Assembly (NCBI GenBank): GCA_038501625.1
Contig: JAZAYU010000080.1
Coordinates: 2,441,972 to 2,505,971, forward strand
DNA: 64,000 nucleotides
Direction of reading: 5' to 3'
DNA from: Corbicula japonica
Lineage: Eukaryota; Mollusca; Bivalvia; Venerida; Cyrenidae
The first letter of the stretch is position 1. Each line of letters starts with the position of its first letter. The notes under the pieces are model-generated. The model saw nothing but the letters and a program-made list of their open reading frames with translations. It had not been told where the DNA came from and searched no databases. The translations under genes and the position numbers were made by a program. Positions 25,468-37,649 of this stretch are shown here, piece by piece.

Positions 25468-25771
25468 ATAATAAATTTATTTTTATTGTAAATTTTATTA
25501 TAGAAACTAACTGAGTATTTCATATAATTTTATGCAAAGCAACATACATTACAAAGTTGCATACTTTCATTTGCAGGTATCTAATGTTTCTATGACATTT
25601 GAATTTATGTTTCTTTCAGTAAAAATCATTAAAAATAAAATTGAGAAATAAAAACAAAGGTAAGGAAACAAGTTGTCTACACATTATGCAAAATACTTTA
25701 GTCAGAAAACTGGGCATTAAACTTGAGACAATTTGTGTATTTAGTAAAGGGAATTTGTCTTGTGACACTGT

Positions 25772-26003
25772 TTAACCCTTTCCTGTATAGATACACCTTT
25801 ATTGCTAGGGCGAACAGTTTAGATCCAGATCAGCCGTGTTGTCTGATCAGGATCTAAACTGTTCGCTTTTTGATTCATTAGGTTATTTCTGACCAAAATG
25901 CGACCAGTGCAGATCCTGATCAGACGTCTGGATTTGCCGTCTGATCTTGATCTAAACTGGTTGCACATGCGTAAAAATGCGTATATATCGAGGAAAGGGT
26001 TAA
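25772..26003. repeat. Family A element, full length
   Basis: TTAACCCTTTCCTG to GAGGAAAGGGTTAA, in the orientation with the acacctttattgctagggcg side first. Both hairpins are present. Confidence 0.85.
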
Positions 26004-26269
26004 TAAACGGTGGTGTTGGTGCTTGTATAATAATGTGAAAAGCTGATAACGAACTGACCTTTTATTAAAGTGGTATTTTTGTTGACACTAATCTTTGACA
26101 AGGTTATGTCTTTATAAGAAATATTAAATTATTTTAAATCTATTTTAATCCAGTGATATTAGGTATATTGATTCATTATAACCTGACGAGGACAAAACTT
26201 GTTGTTGTATCAATGTGGTTTGTAAAGCATGTCAAAGGGTTAGATTTTACCATCTCTAGTGAAAGCTTC

Positions 26270-26470
26270 AGTTTTCCCTTTCCTCCATAAATATGCTTTG
26301 ACAGCCATGGAGAATAGTTTAGATCCAGATCAGCTAGCACATCCATGCCATCTATCAGCATATACACTTTTTTCATTTATTAGGTTATTTCTGACCAAGA
26401 AGTGAACAGTGCAGATCCTGTTCATATGCCACAGTTGTGAATCTGATCTGGATCTACACTGTTTCCAACT
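26270..26470. repeat. Family A element, diverged
   Basis: Contains ccctttcctccataaatatg, gtttagatccagatcagcta and atctgatctggatctacact. The right TTAA end is lost. Confidence 0.75.
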
Positions 26471-28007
26471 TAACTCACATCCACTTGAAACTGGGTATAA
26501 GTTAGAATGAACCTTTTTCTTTTATACAGCAGGCCAATTTTCAGCTGTTTTCAGTGAACCTTTGTCTTTAAATATTAGACAAGAACCCCCAAAGCCTCAT
26601 CTACATGTTAATACCCTTTCTACTTGAAGGATAATAAAACTGCTCTACAGTTGTTTACCCTACAGGAAAAATGTCCATTTATTGATGCTTGAATACCTTT
26701 ATTTTCTGTTCAATTAAGGATGTTCTTCAAAAAACAGTTCTTTGTTATGTTTCATAATTGCAGACCATATATACATGTATTACAACGGAAATAGGAAAGA
26801 CAAGGAGCTAAGAATAAAGGATAAAATTGTTGTAATTACTTTTGGATTAAAGCTGTATGGGGGATTATATATTGTCTAAATATGAGAAATTCTGTGATTA
26901 TCATGCAGAGAGTGGTTGTATGCTATTATTTTGAGACCAGCGGCATTCGCCATTGATTTGTTTGTACTTTTAAGGTGGTGTTCATACGGCTTCGGTAATT
27001 GTCATTATACTGTCTGGGAATAAAAATTGCTTGTAAATTAACTATGTCATTCCTATTAGGAAGGTCTACTTCATGTGCTTATGAGACATTGTTTTATGTC
27101 TCGAAGGTTCATGCGTAACAGGCACCTGTTGGGACTTGCCAAACCTTCAACTTCCTACTCCTAACATCTAACTGCTGAGGTATCATTATATATCCCACTA
27201 GTTGAAATTCTGTGTAATAGTAGGGATATACTTTTGCTTGAATTTATGCTCATGCAAATATATCATTTGTGGTGTTTACAGGCCACAGGGAAGATATATC
27301 AAATGCCTGCTGCAGACCATTCAGTTTGCTTTCTCCGAGTTTTCACCATTTAGTTGCGGGTAAAAAACGGAGGTTATTGTTCAGAAACAATTAGCCAAGT
27401 CTTATTTGGTGATGCAGTAGTTAAATATGCTTCGACTTGGATGCCTACCTACAGCCAAATTTTAGGGGAGTTGTGGAACTGTGCACTTGTGTTTGTTACT
27501 TATTTTAATATGACCGTTATCTTTTTATCTTTTAAGTTTTGGAAACTAACAAAGGCATGCATAACCCAGTTCATTAGCTTGAAATGTCTTCATGTATTAA
27601 GAGCCATGTTATCAAAGAATTTTGTGTTGTGTAATTATATGGACAAGTGACAGTGTTTTAGTCGCTGACATTTTCTTTGGCTGTCATAAGTACAACATAC
27701 AATATTCCTTCATATTGGCCATTATTACAAAAATCAATCGATTGCATTAGATGTAAATTCCCGGACATTTTCGATGTTACTAAGCCGCTTTGAATTGCAG
27801 ACAAATCCACATTGATTGATGCTTGTCACTGAAACTTAATTGCTAATTGATTGCTTCTTTAAAGAAAAGTTAAAATGCTGGGAAATTCATATGCTATGGT
27901 ATCATTGAGCTTTGTGCAGACTCTGGAAATGACATTTTGAAAATTACCATTCATACAATTTATTATACGATAAGCTCCTTGCTCCATAATACTCCTTTTG
28001 TCACAAG
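26471..28007. other. Unassigned sequence
   Basis: No gene supported. The 98-codon open frame at 27354-27650 starts at a non-ATG codon and has no domain signature. Confidence 0.4.
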
Positions 28008-28182
28008 GGTTGCCAGTGTAGATCTAGATCTGGGACATCATTCTGTGCTGTCGGATCATGATCTACACTTTTCTGTTCTCTTCTTGGTAGAAAAAAAAGC
28101 TATTGAATCTTAAAAGCAAATACTGTAGATCCATATTGGCATGAATGTGCTGGTTGATCTGTATCTACACTGTTCGCTCATG
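28008..28182. repeat. Family A fragment
   Basis: Contains gccagtgtagatctagatct, gtcggatcatgatctacact and gttgatctgtatctacactg. It lies directly next to a second A copy. Confidence 0.7.
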
Positions 28183-28386
28183 CATTAATCCATTCCTCCA
28201 TAATCACACCTTTATTGCTTGGGCGAACAGTGTAGATCCTGATCAGGATCTGCATTGTTCGCTTTTTGATTCATTAGGTTATTTCTGACCAAAATGCAAC
28301 CAGTGTAGATCCTAATGTGCTGGCAGATCTGGATCTACACTGGTTGCACATGCGTAAAATTGTGTATTTATGGAGGAAAGGGTTAA
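28183..28386. repeat. Family A element, near full length
   Basis: Runs from ttaatccattcctcc to ggaggaaagggttaa. The first hairpin is collapsed to gatcctgatcaggatctgca. It is head-to-tail with the previous fragment. Confidence 0.8.
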
Positions 28387-29265
28387 AAGTTGTATCTTTG
28401 GAGTAAATGATAAACTTGGCTCTTTCCCTGATGGGCAAAAACATGACATTAAACCCTAATCATAAAATATATATAACTCCACAATATAATCTGTTATAAA
28501 ATTACAATATAAGTTCATGAAGTGATAAGTTACAGTTGAATCTTTGATGGTAGTCCAATCATAAGTAGGGTTGGACACTGGTAACCAGTATAAGTACAAA
28601 ACCAAATCAGTGACCAGGTCTCAAAAAGAGGTGGAAACAAGGATTTCCTCAAGCAATATTGATCACATGACCCGCCTATTTTATTGGAACATTTACCATT
28701 TGTTTTGTTTTAAGCCAAGAACACCCCTTCTACTTTCATTAAACCCTGTTTTACTTTTTCATAAAACCACTATTAATAATTATTCTAAAAACACATAGTT
28801 TACACCGTTTTCACTAGAACCGGTTCCAATATCAACATTTGCATTATAAAATAAACAAAAAATACTGACCAAAATAATATTGGCTTAAAATAAGCAAAAT
28901 CTCCTGCCGAGTGACACTTTTATTATAGCGATTGACTTAGTTTTGCATTGATGCAGTAATTTTTAAAAGTTGTTTTCTTTTCATTTTAAAGGCTTCTTAG
29001 TCAAGACTAAATCATTAAATAAACATAATTCATTGCTATATGTAATATTTCCTTAAAATAATTAATGATAAAAACAAGAAGTAAGAAAGTAAGTGGTAAC
29101 CTTCGCAAACAAGTCGTTGGTTTTTACAACACTTCTAATATATCATAAGTGTTACTAAAATCCCCATATCGGCCAGTATGTGTTTAAGCAAACAATACTA
29201 ATACATTTTCAAGAAATCGAAAAAAATCCTTGAGTAGAGTAATTGCAGAAATTTATTTTTTCATT
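28387..29265. other. Unassigned sequence
   Basis: No supported gene or repeat. The open frame at 28571-28798 has no signature. Confidence 0.4.
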
Positions 29266-29440
29266 TTGTGCAACAACATAGATCCTGATCTGATGGCATG
29301 GATGCGCAGGCTGATCCTGATCTACATTGTTCACTTTTGAAATACCCTAATGAATCAATAAACTAATAGTATTGGTTCTGATAAAATGACATGGATTTGC
29401 TGGCTGATCTCGATCTACACTGTTTCCATGGGATCACTAT
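29266..29440. repeat. Family A fragment
   Basis: Contains catagatcctgatctgatgg, gctgatcctgatctacattg and gctgatctcgatctacactg. The ends are lost. Confidence 0.65.
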
Positions 29441-29731
29441 ATTTCATTAGGTTATACCTACCAAATTATTGCTGTATCAAATGTTCTGAAAAAGCATAAT
29501 GCATGGGTATCTGAGTATCAGCTTATCATTGACATTATATCCAATGTTATCAAATATATTAAATAAATGAAAAACAGATCTTTGAAAGCCACTGAACATG
29601 ACAAATATCAAAATATTGCAGGCTTGGTTTGATTGAGCTTTTTTATGAGCAGTACTAGCAGTGCATAACCTAGCCCAGGGTAGAAGGCAACTCTATATTT
29701 TCACAAATATAAGTATCATGCTCAACGGCCT

Positions 29732-29753
29732 TTAACCCTTTCCTCCATATATG
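29732..29753. repeat. Family A element split by K, left part
   Basis: TTAACCCTTTCCTCCATATATG begins a typical A element. It is interrupted after CATATATG, and A resumes at 32716 with the same eight bases and continues to about 32885. Confidence 0.85.
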
Positions 29754-32715
29754 TGACGTCGGCTGCGAAAACCAGGCCAATTGCGCAAATGACTTCATGC
29801 GAGAAAAAACGCTTTTTAGTGGTACGACGCGGAAATAAATTTCAATTAAGAAGCGTCGTCTTTTGCATGACAAATAATAAATATAATAATTATTTATTTC
29901 TTTGTTTTCGCCCTAAAACTGATTGACTTTCGGTAACTGATACATGTTGAAACACAACAGTTATTCTAATAATTTTATATTTGTCAAAGTATGAATTAAC
30001 TTCAGGAAAAAAAAATTCTTTAACGAAATGACGATGACGCCGATACGTCACAGACACTGTGTTTCAGTATTAATTTGCATCACCTAACAATTTACTTCAG
30101 CTAAAATGACACGTACACACAATCAGGTAGATCAAACGTTTTTGTGCCAAAGCCGAATAAACACTCATTCTCCTAAGGAGCCGATAACCTCTTTGAAGTT
30201 GCATTTAATTGATGGGCATTAATAAACAGCAAATGTCATATTTTTGTCAGGAATGATAAACAAAAACAAAATTATACATGAATTAACTATGTCGGTATTT
30301 GAAATAAGTTAAATTGTTTTTGTTTTTTTTTTAATTATGCGGATTATAAATGTAATAATTACAAAGAGACGTTGAAATAAAATCTGGATTTCGTAAGAAC
30401 CGACATCGCCATTGAAGAAATATTTTTCACTTCTATTTTCAAACAATTTTTTTCACAAAACGGATGTGCATTTATGACATGTTATTTAAATGCCTGATCA
30501 TGCAAGATAATTTAAGGTGTTGCTACTTTCGTCATTGCTACCTCATAGACAAAATAGAAAAATATGACCGTCACTCAAACGGCAAAATGCAGGTTGATCA
30601 AACTTTGCACACAAAAAATGTTATGATTGTATGTAAAGTTTAATTTACACACGTTAAACATGACACATTAATAACATTGATTTGTGCAGAGTTGTATTGA
30701 ACTGCGTTTTGCCGTTAAAGAGATTTTGATTATTTTCTTTTTTGTCAATGACAGTGTAATGAAAAGTGCCATATCACCATAAATGAGGTGACAGGTTACA
30801 GTTTTGTTGTCCGAAGGCTCGATATTCTTGTTGATTGTTTTTTTTTCTTATAAAATTCAATTTATTTTGAAAAGAAAGAGAAACATGAATATTGCAGCAG
30901 AGTGCCGTATGAATAATTAACACGGCGAGTTGCGATACGCGTTTCTCAAAGCAAGCTGTACCGTTTTTCGGATGCTCTTCGCCGCGGTCAAACCCTAAGT
31001 TTTTAACCCCAATTTTTCTATTTTTTGCGAGCCTAATTATTTTTAGCTGCCCGAATGCACAGAGGATATTTGTTTATTCAGTGTAATATCATTTTTATTT
31101 TAAAAGTGAACTCCAGAAATTGATATAGGTTCACTTGTAGCGTAGCCACAAGAGAAAATACTAGTTTCTGATGTTCACAAGTGAAATAAAATCGACATTT
31201 CATTAAAAAATTCTTTTTATTTTATGTTTTCTTTACAAAGTAATCAGTAAATAACTGGAATCTCAGAGTTTCTTGTTCCCTGTGGAGGGCCCCAAAATAA
31301 TAGCCGATTAACTTTCTATTACAACTGATGAAGCAATAGAAAGTAGTTCTGAAATTCAAATCAGATTTAAGCATTTCAAACAGTTTTTCTATCACAGTTT
31401 TATCGAAAGAAACTGAAAAAATACAACAGTTAATTTATTAAATTTACATCATTTTCATTAGAAACAATATGCCGTCAATAGCTTACCAAAAAGAGATCAT
31501 AAGCTTAAGTTTGCAATTGTGTTTTGTGAGTGTGGCAATTCCTGATATGCATATAATACTTTCTTATAGCAATAATTGTTTGTTCGTTTGTTTGACCTGG
31601 TTGCATATATCCATGGTAACTGTATTAATTGTGTTTATCAAATAAACACACTTTGTTTTACTAATAAATTACAGTGTTTTTTTTATCAAAACTCTCGGCA
31701 ATACGTATACTTAAGGTAATTAAATTCTGACAGGGCGAGTCCATTGTATTCCATATTTTACGTTTATATACATGTATATTAAGAACAATATTTTATGTTT
31801 GCTCGGACATAAAAGGAATGCTGAAGCCGCTAAGTTTCTTTGCTATCTAACTGAAATGTTTGAAGAAAGCTAACAAAGGTTACTTAGCTGTTTTATTCAA
31901 ATAAACATGAGAGTACATCAAAATAGAGGAAAGAATAAAGGTTTACTAATATTTTCGATTGCATTTTTTGTTTGTTTTGATATTTTATGCATAGACGGAA
32001 GTTACTGTTTTTGGTTGCCATGGTAACTTAATTCATGTTTTACATTTAACAAAAATCAGCTAAATACTAAAATACATTAAATACTCCTACTTAAGTATCT
32101 TTTGTATTATGTATAAGAAACTCGATGTGTTACTCCAGATTTCCTTTGTCTGATGAATTATTATACAAAGAATGTTGGTGTGGTGTTATTAGAATGTCAC
32201 TTTTCAGGGTATTTCAATTTTTTCTATTGTGAGCCCCTCGAAACTGTACACTTACTTAAACTTTTCGAACTCGTTCAAGTCAAGAATTAAACAACATTTT
32301 CAAATCAGTTATTATAGTTGTTTTTGTGTGTTTTAAATGGAAAATCATATGTATTCCTGGTTGCCATGGTAACCATGTTAAACATTCCCATGAAAAGACG
32401 GCTGTAAGTAAAAATTATTTAATTTTTAATCTGTGTTAATTTACAAAAATGATACTTACAACACTGAATATAAGATGTGCACATGAATGTATGCCTTATC
32501 TTAATTTCGTTAAGATTTAAAAAAAAAACAACCTCATCGTTGTTTGAAATCATGGAAAACACCTAGTTAGTTCAATGTGCTATGGGCGCTCTAATATTTG
32601 TCCAATCAGTGTGAAATTTTCAGGATATACCAAATACATGCTGTAGTTTTTGAAAATGCAATAAACTGAAAATGTGATTTTTGCGCCATTGGCCTGGTTT
32701 TTGCAGCCATTGTCA
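29754..32715. mobile_element. Family K, 2.96-kb TIR element with 8-bp target duplication
   Basis: The ends TGACGTCGGCTGCGAAAACC and, inverted, TGACAATGGCTGCAAAAACC continue to pair through cca(g)gccaat.gcgcaaa, giving about 36 bp of inverted repeat. CATATATG flanks both sides (29746-29753 and 32716-32723) inside an A element, giving a clear insertion. An 8-bp duplication fits hAT, P or Merlin-type transposases, but the ends match none that I recognise. No open frame of note, so it is non-autonomous or fully decayed. The right third carries degenerate direct repeats, each with a ggttgccatggtaac-like site. Confidence 0.8.
31608..32376. promoter_or_regulatory. Three RFX X-box-like sites inside element K
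   Basis: GGTTGCCATGGTAAC occurs at about 32013-32028 and 32360-32375. A broken version (ggttgcatatatccatggtaac) lies at about 31600-31622. The intact form is a palindromic X-box matching the RFX consensus GTNRCCNNRGYAAC. Whether they act as enhancers is unknown. Confidence 0.5.
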
Positions 32716-32885
32716 CATATATGCATTTTTACGTGTGTGTGACCAGTGTAGATCCAGATCAGCTGGAACATTTGTGCCATCTGATCAGGATCTGCACTGG
32801 TGGCTTTTTGGTCAGAAATAAGCTAATAAATCAAATTGCCAACAGTTTAAATCCTGATCAGACGGCACATCTGAGTGAATGGTTA
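32716..32885. repeat. Family A element split by K, right part
   Basis: Continues from catatatgcatttttacgtg through gaccagtgtagatccagatc and ttggtcagaaataagc to gatcctgatcagacggcaca, then decays. Confidence 0.85.
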
Positions 32886-33711
32886 TAGTTGTAAGAAAAA
32901 TAATTAAGCTGCCATCTTATTCAGATATCCTTTTTCTAGCTGCCTATAGCATAGTTTTAATTATGTCTGCAATAAAATAATCTGCTTAAATTATTTAAAT
33001 CAATTTTGCAAACATCAGTCAAGTCTGCAGAATGTGCACGAGCCATTTGCAGAAATTAAAGACGCAATTCATCATGATATTGCAGTTAGTAATATTTTCA
33101 AATGATATGAGGAAGTTCGTTACATCCTCTCAAATTGGAGACTTGCAGGCTATAGTATCAGCAAATATATGTCAATAATCTAATATGAGTGGTCTCATAC
33201 ATGAATTTTTCAGAATAGAAACATTAAACAATAATTAGATTATTTTAAAACTTTAATCTTAAACTTTACCCTGGAGTGAGCAACCCTTAACACCTGTCCA
33301 TAGGATATGGCTGTTATCCCATGGGGGAACAGATATTGTGGGGATTCTGGGCTTAAAACTGTCAAACAATTACAGATGTTCCAGCTTTTTCACTCATGCA
33401 GATGTCATTTGATGTCTAAGTATTGGGGGTGGGGTTTACTGGTCCCTGTCTCCTATTGAGACCATAAAATATACATGTAGCACTGTTGAAGCATCTAGTT
33501 AGTATATTCAAGCTTCCCAATTTATTATTATCAGTTTATAACATCAATGAATTTGACATAAAATTCACAACAATTGAGTCAGATTGCTTAGAGCTGCATA
33601 AGTAATGCACCAGTAACTATTACTGCATGTGATCCCCAGATCTAGTGGCAGATAGGGAAAATTAAATGTTTTTCGTGGGTTGTACTCCTGAAGAAAACAT
33701 GGTGATATTGT
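32886..33711. other. Unassigned sequence with an A-like scrap
   Basis: At about 33303-33345 atatggctgttatcccatgg resembles the terminal part of diverged A copies. Nothing else is recognised. Confidence 0.4.
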
Positions 33712-33860
33712 GACACTGGACCAGGATCTACACTGTTGGCTTCTTGGTCAGAAATAACCTGATAAAAAGTGAACAGTGAAGAATCTGGTCAGGCAGTAGG
33801 GATGGGCCGGCTGATCTGGATCTACACTTCGCACATGCAATAACAGCCATATGGTTTACT
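33712..33860. repeat. Family A fragment
   Basis: Contains ccaggatctacactgttggc, ttggtcagaaataacctgat and ggctgatctggatctacact. The left hairpin arm is missing. Confidence 0.7.
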
Positions 33861-34796
33861 CTTATCAACACACCAGTGTCAACAACAAATATACATTATA
33901 ATTTCTTAAATTGATTAACTTGTACGTTTCTATTCAAAACAAAGTTGATTTAGTTTTGTGATGAAATAACGAAGCTGAGTTATTGCCTGGAAATGATGCA
34001 CCTTTATTGACTGGTGTACCCTTATTGATTTCAAGTGATAAAGTGATGCCATACATGATACTAGAAACTGTGACCTCTGTTAATAACTGCTAATTCGTTT
34101 TACTTATTGCATGCATAATGTCAAAGATGGTTCATCACTTGATACTTCAGAATAGAAACAGCTTTCTTATTGGGTGTTCTTGGTGTTGATATGAATGCTG
34201 AGCAGAAGTCTGTTGTCTGAACATTGAATGGTGATCAGACAGCCTGAATATACAGATGAATCGGTGAGCATTCGAAATGGTTCCATCCTGAAGCATGCTT
34301 AGTTACTTGCACATATTGTCAGGAACAGGGATTCTAAAATTATCGGCAGGCCGGTCATTGACCGATTTTCTGGAAGAATGTCCGATTGAAATTTCAAAAT
34401 TGGTTAAAAAAATCGGTCATGAATATTGGCCTACAAACCGTTACAAAAATTACCTTCATGTACATTTTTTCACAGCTTAATCAGCTATTAACCTGTCAAT
34501 TAGCGACTTCACAAGTCTGCTACCATGACTACCACGACTACACGTTCCATGAATAGCCTGCAGCATAGATGAAACGGGATGTGGTCGGTCTCATTTTAAC
34601 AACGGGCTTGTTATTTAATTTCCAAAAAATGGACTGCGCTAGTCAAAGGCTGTTTGGCGTCAGAGTTTAAAATAGCAATACAAATGGTTGTAATTATTAA
34701 CGTAAATGATTAAACAGTTTGCATTTTATTGACAGACGTGTTAGTCTGATATGTGCGTAATTCTAAAAGACTGACGACCAAGAATTGCTGTTTATC
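33861..34796. other. Unassigned sequence
   Basis: No gene supported. A short stretch around 34335-34420 (ccggtcattgaccgatttt, aaaaatcggtcatg) has local inverted motifs but no second terminus was found. Confidence 0.4.
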
Positions 34797-35394
34797 AAAG
34801 GGGTAGATTCACGAAGGCTCAAAATTGGCCTTAAATTATCTCAAATTTTCAAATTGCATTTACATCACTGAAAGTGTGTTTTTTATAATCTATAATGGTT
34901 GTTTTCTTGAAAAGATAAAAAGTGAAGACGAACCCATAAACCAAAATAAAAAATTAAGTATGTCAATTGTGTATGAAATTTGAAAATAATTGCTAAAATG
35001 CAATTTTTTGTTAAATTTTCGTCATATTTTGGTGATTTTCATATTGGGCACAGGCTTCGACCAAACTAATTTGAAGAATTTTCTTTGTATAACTGTGTGC
35101 TAAATTCATGGTCAAAATTTGATTTTGGTCGAGAAGTGTGCCCATATCAAAAACCTCTAAAATCTGCTGTGAAAATGGACAAAAATATGAATTTTTGCAC
35201 ATTTTCTCATTTTTAGCAATTTTGATGGCCCCTTGTCAAACTCCTTTAGCAGTAATCAACATAAAATTTTAAGATATGAAAAGTATAACTATTTATGTAT
35301 TCAATGGCATTAAAATTTAAGATATGTAACAAAATTCAAAATTTTACATATATTTAGGCCAATATTTGGCCTATGTGAACCTACTCCTTTAAAG
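34797..35394. repeat. Foldback element, about 600 bp
   Basis: The outer ends aaaggggtagattcacgaag and, inverted, aaaggagtaggttcacatag pair. Inner segments also pair (attgggcacaggcttcgacc against ggtcgagaagtgtgcccat), so most of the element is one long diverged palindrome. There is no coding capacity. Confidence 0.6.
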
Positions 35395-35819
35395 AAATAT
35401 CATGCGAATTTTACTTGAACTGTTAGCATTTCACAACAAATATGAAATGGCTCAAATGAAGATATACTTAAATTTGAAAAAAATCGAGTGACCGGCTTGC
35501 TTACTTACGCATATAACGATTCAAATAAATTTCAAATTTACAAAAATCTACGTAATCAACATTTATTTCCGACTCTGAGTAATGTTGCATACACAGACTC
35601 TTGTAAGTTCGTAGATTCAAAATTACTACATCCGGTAAAGAAAAGAATAATATTTAGAAAAACTATAATATAGCGTTACAAAGCATGGTGTTATCGACGT
35701 ATATTAACGTAAAGCGAATACTTGCCTCCCGAAATTCCGAGAGATAAAACATTTTTAATAACTAAATAATCCACTTCACAATCGCTATGAACACTGCTGA
35801 AGATAACTGTTTTGAACCA

Positions 35820-36150
35820 TTACGTCACGTTTCAAATGCATGGAATGTGTGTGTATTACAACAAAGACGACGATCACCGTAAACTTCAAACGTTGCGTGC
35901 CGCTCTTATAAATTGATCAAAGAATTTTTCGGTCTACGGCTCGAAAACCATTAATCTGTTGAGAGGTCGTAGGATATCGCCTACGAGAAAATATGCCGGA
36001 AAAGAGAAATAGACTGTGGGTCAGGAGAGTGAAATACGCTGAATGTGGGGACCGGAAGTCGCTGTTCGTGTGGACCGGAAGTCGCTGTTCATGCGAACCG
36101 GAAGTCGGCGAAATGTCCATTTTGGCGCCAATGTTCGATTGGGATTTTGA
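35820..36150. promoter_or_regulatory. Putative CpG-rich promoter with ETS, E2F and CRE motifs
   Basis: TTACGTCA (CRE/ATF-like) lies at 35820-35827. ACCGGAAGT (ETS consensus) occurs at 36051, 36074 and 36097, exactly 23 bp apart. TTTTGGCGCCAA (E2F-type palindrome) is at 36120-36131 and a reverse CCAAT box at 36138. CpG density is clearly higher than in the AT-rich surroundings. A hairpin tcgtagg...cctacga is at about 35966-35985. The transcribed direction and the gene are unknown. A 67-codon open frame on + (35993-36196) overlaps it; its ends faintly recall the N-terminus of Harbinger-type transposases, which is a weak alternative. Confidence 0.45.
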
Positions 36151-37134
36151 AATTTTAGAATCCCTGGTCAGGAAAGTGTCCAGCAAATTTGTCTGATTTA
36201 TTCTTTTCAATTGCTTTTCAGGAATAACCTTTTCCCTTTACGGGGAAAATCACGCGGCATATTGCAGTGGTCTTGTTAATTTTATAAAGCAGCAAGGGTT
36301 TTAATGAAAATAGAAGGGAATAACAACAACTGTTCCACTTAAATAGCTGGTTGTTGTAGTCGGACACTATTAACAGAGATTTCTATTCCCTTCCCAGTTA
36401 CAGGCTCGAGGAAGGCAGCATTTAAAAGTGTTAAGAAGGAAAAAAACAGCTTGCATATTACGGGTTGATTTTATTAGATGCATACAAGTCGTATGATATT
36501 CTGCCCTTAATTGTCGTAACCAGTGAATGCTGTATTAGAGTGATTTCAGGTGTACACGCTACAACAAATAACATTTGCATTTTTCAAATTCTTGTGTAAA
36601 ATTATCATAGGTAATTTTTCGTTGAAAAAATCATGGTTAATTTTCGTTCACCTCACCTTTTTGAATTCAACAGATTAGTTTTTCAAAAAATAGGCTTTAC
36701 TACTGCTTCATAAGCTCATTTACATTGTTTGTAAAGCGTCCCTATAATTCTGAATGTTAACTAGGTTTTTAAGTAACAGTCATTGTACACTGATCTGAAA
36801 TCTGATATTTTGATTAAGGATATAGCTTTGTAAAGGATGCTCTTTTCCAATGGAAATTGAAGCGCCCTAGCAGGTTTTGTTGTAAAATACATCATTGTTA
36901 TACCAACGGAATGGGTAACATTAGCTAGGTTTGATATCTTCTCCAGGTTTATAATGGGATATGGGTAATTGTAACAACGAAGGATTAGTCAGGCAGTCAT
37001 AATGCTCCATGATAATGGCATACAGGGGTTTCCAATTATTGTTGATCAGGGCTTAAAAGTAGCGGGTGCCTCTATGAAGCTGAAGGGCATGTTATTTTGA
37101 GGTTCATAATGGTCTATGGTTTATTGCAACAATA
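36151..37134. other. Unassigned sequence downstream of the putative promoter
   Basis: Short nested inverted repeats (agaagggaata/tattcccttc and aacaacaac/gttgttgt) lie at about 36312-36395. No exon was identified. Confidence 0.4.
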
Positions 37135-37295
37135 GTGCCAGAGGTTATAAAACTTAGCATTGAAACCAGTCTCAAATCTCTAGCATCTGATTGGCTCAGT
37201 TTTATAACCTATTGGGCACTGGTCGCCATTTCAGCCAATCAGATGCTTGAGATTTGAGACTGGTTTCCAAACTTAGTTTTATAACCTTCAACCCT
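37135..37295. repeat. Family B, rearranged (one and a half copies)
   Basis: A left arm (gaggttataaaacttagcat...tctgattggct) is followed by a premature terminus cagttttataacctattggg, then a right arm (gccatttcagccaatcagat...ttagttttataaccttc). It looks like two B copies fused within their palindromes. Confidence 0.75.
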
Positions 37296-37349
37296 GGTCT
37301 TACAAGTATACACTTTGACAACTAACTTCCTTATTCATTAACATTAATG

Positions 37350-37393
37350 TGAGATCTGAAGGTCTCCATGCTCTGATTTATAACCTTGGGCAC
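37350..37393. repeat. Family B terminal fragment
   Basis: tccatgctctgatttataac followed by cttgggcac matches the right terminus of B. Confidence 0.55.
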
Positions 37394-37649
37394 AGTTCCA
37401 AAATACTTTTTTCAGATTTATAACATGGTGCAATCAAAGCATTTTGCCTTTATGATTACCCTGTTACAGATCCCAACAATCTTTAATACGTATATGTAAG
37501 TCAGAGAAGTGCCCCCTGGCAAGGAAATCTGATAAAGCAGTAATGATTTTGCATTATAATCAATGGGCATTAATATTAAAATGAATCTTGATGAGCTTTT
37601 GTGATGTAATTACTTACTTATTTGCATGTCCACCCATAAAATGATCACC

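Noticed and set aside
27354..27650. 98-codon plus-strand frame as a gene
   Set aside because: Starts at a non-ATG codon, has no signature, and no supporting splice or promoter motif was found.
35993..36196. 67-codon frame that might be a Harbinger transposase N-terminus
   Set aside because: The resemblance is limited to a few residues at each end and no inverted ends or nuclease domain are nearby. The ETS/E2F motif cluster is the better explanation of the CpG-rich sequence.
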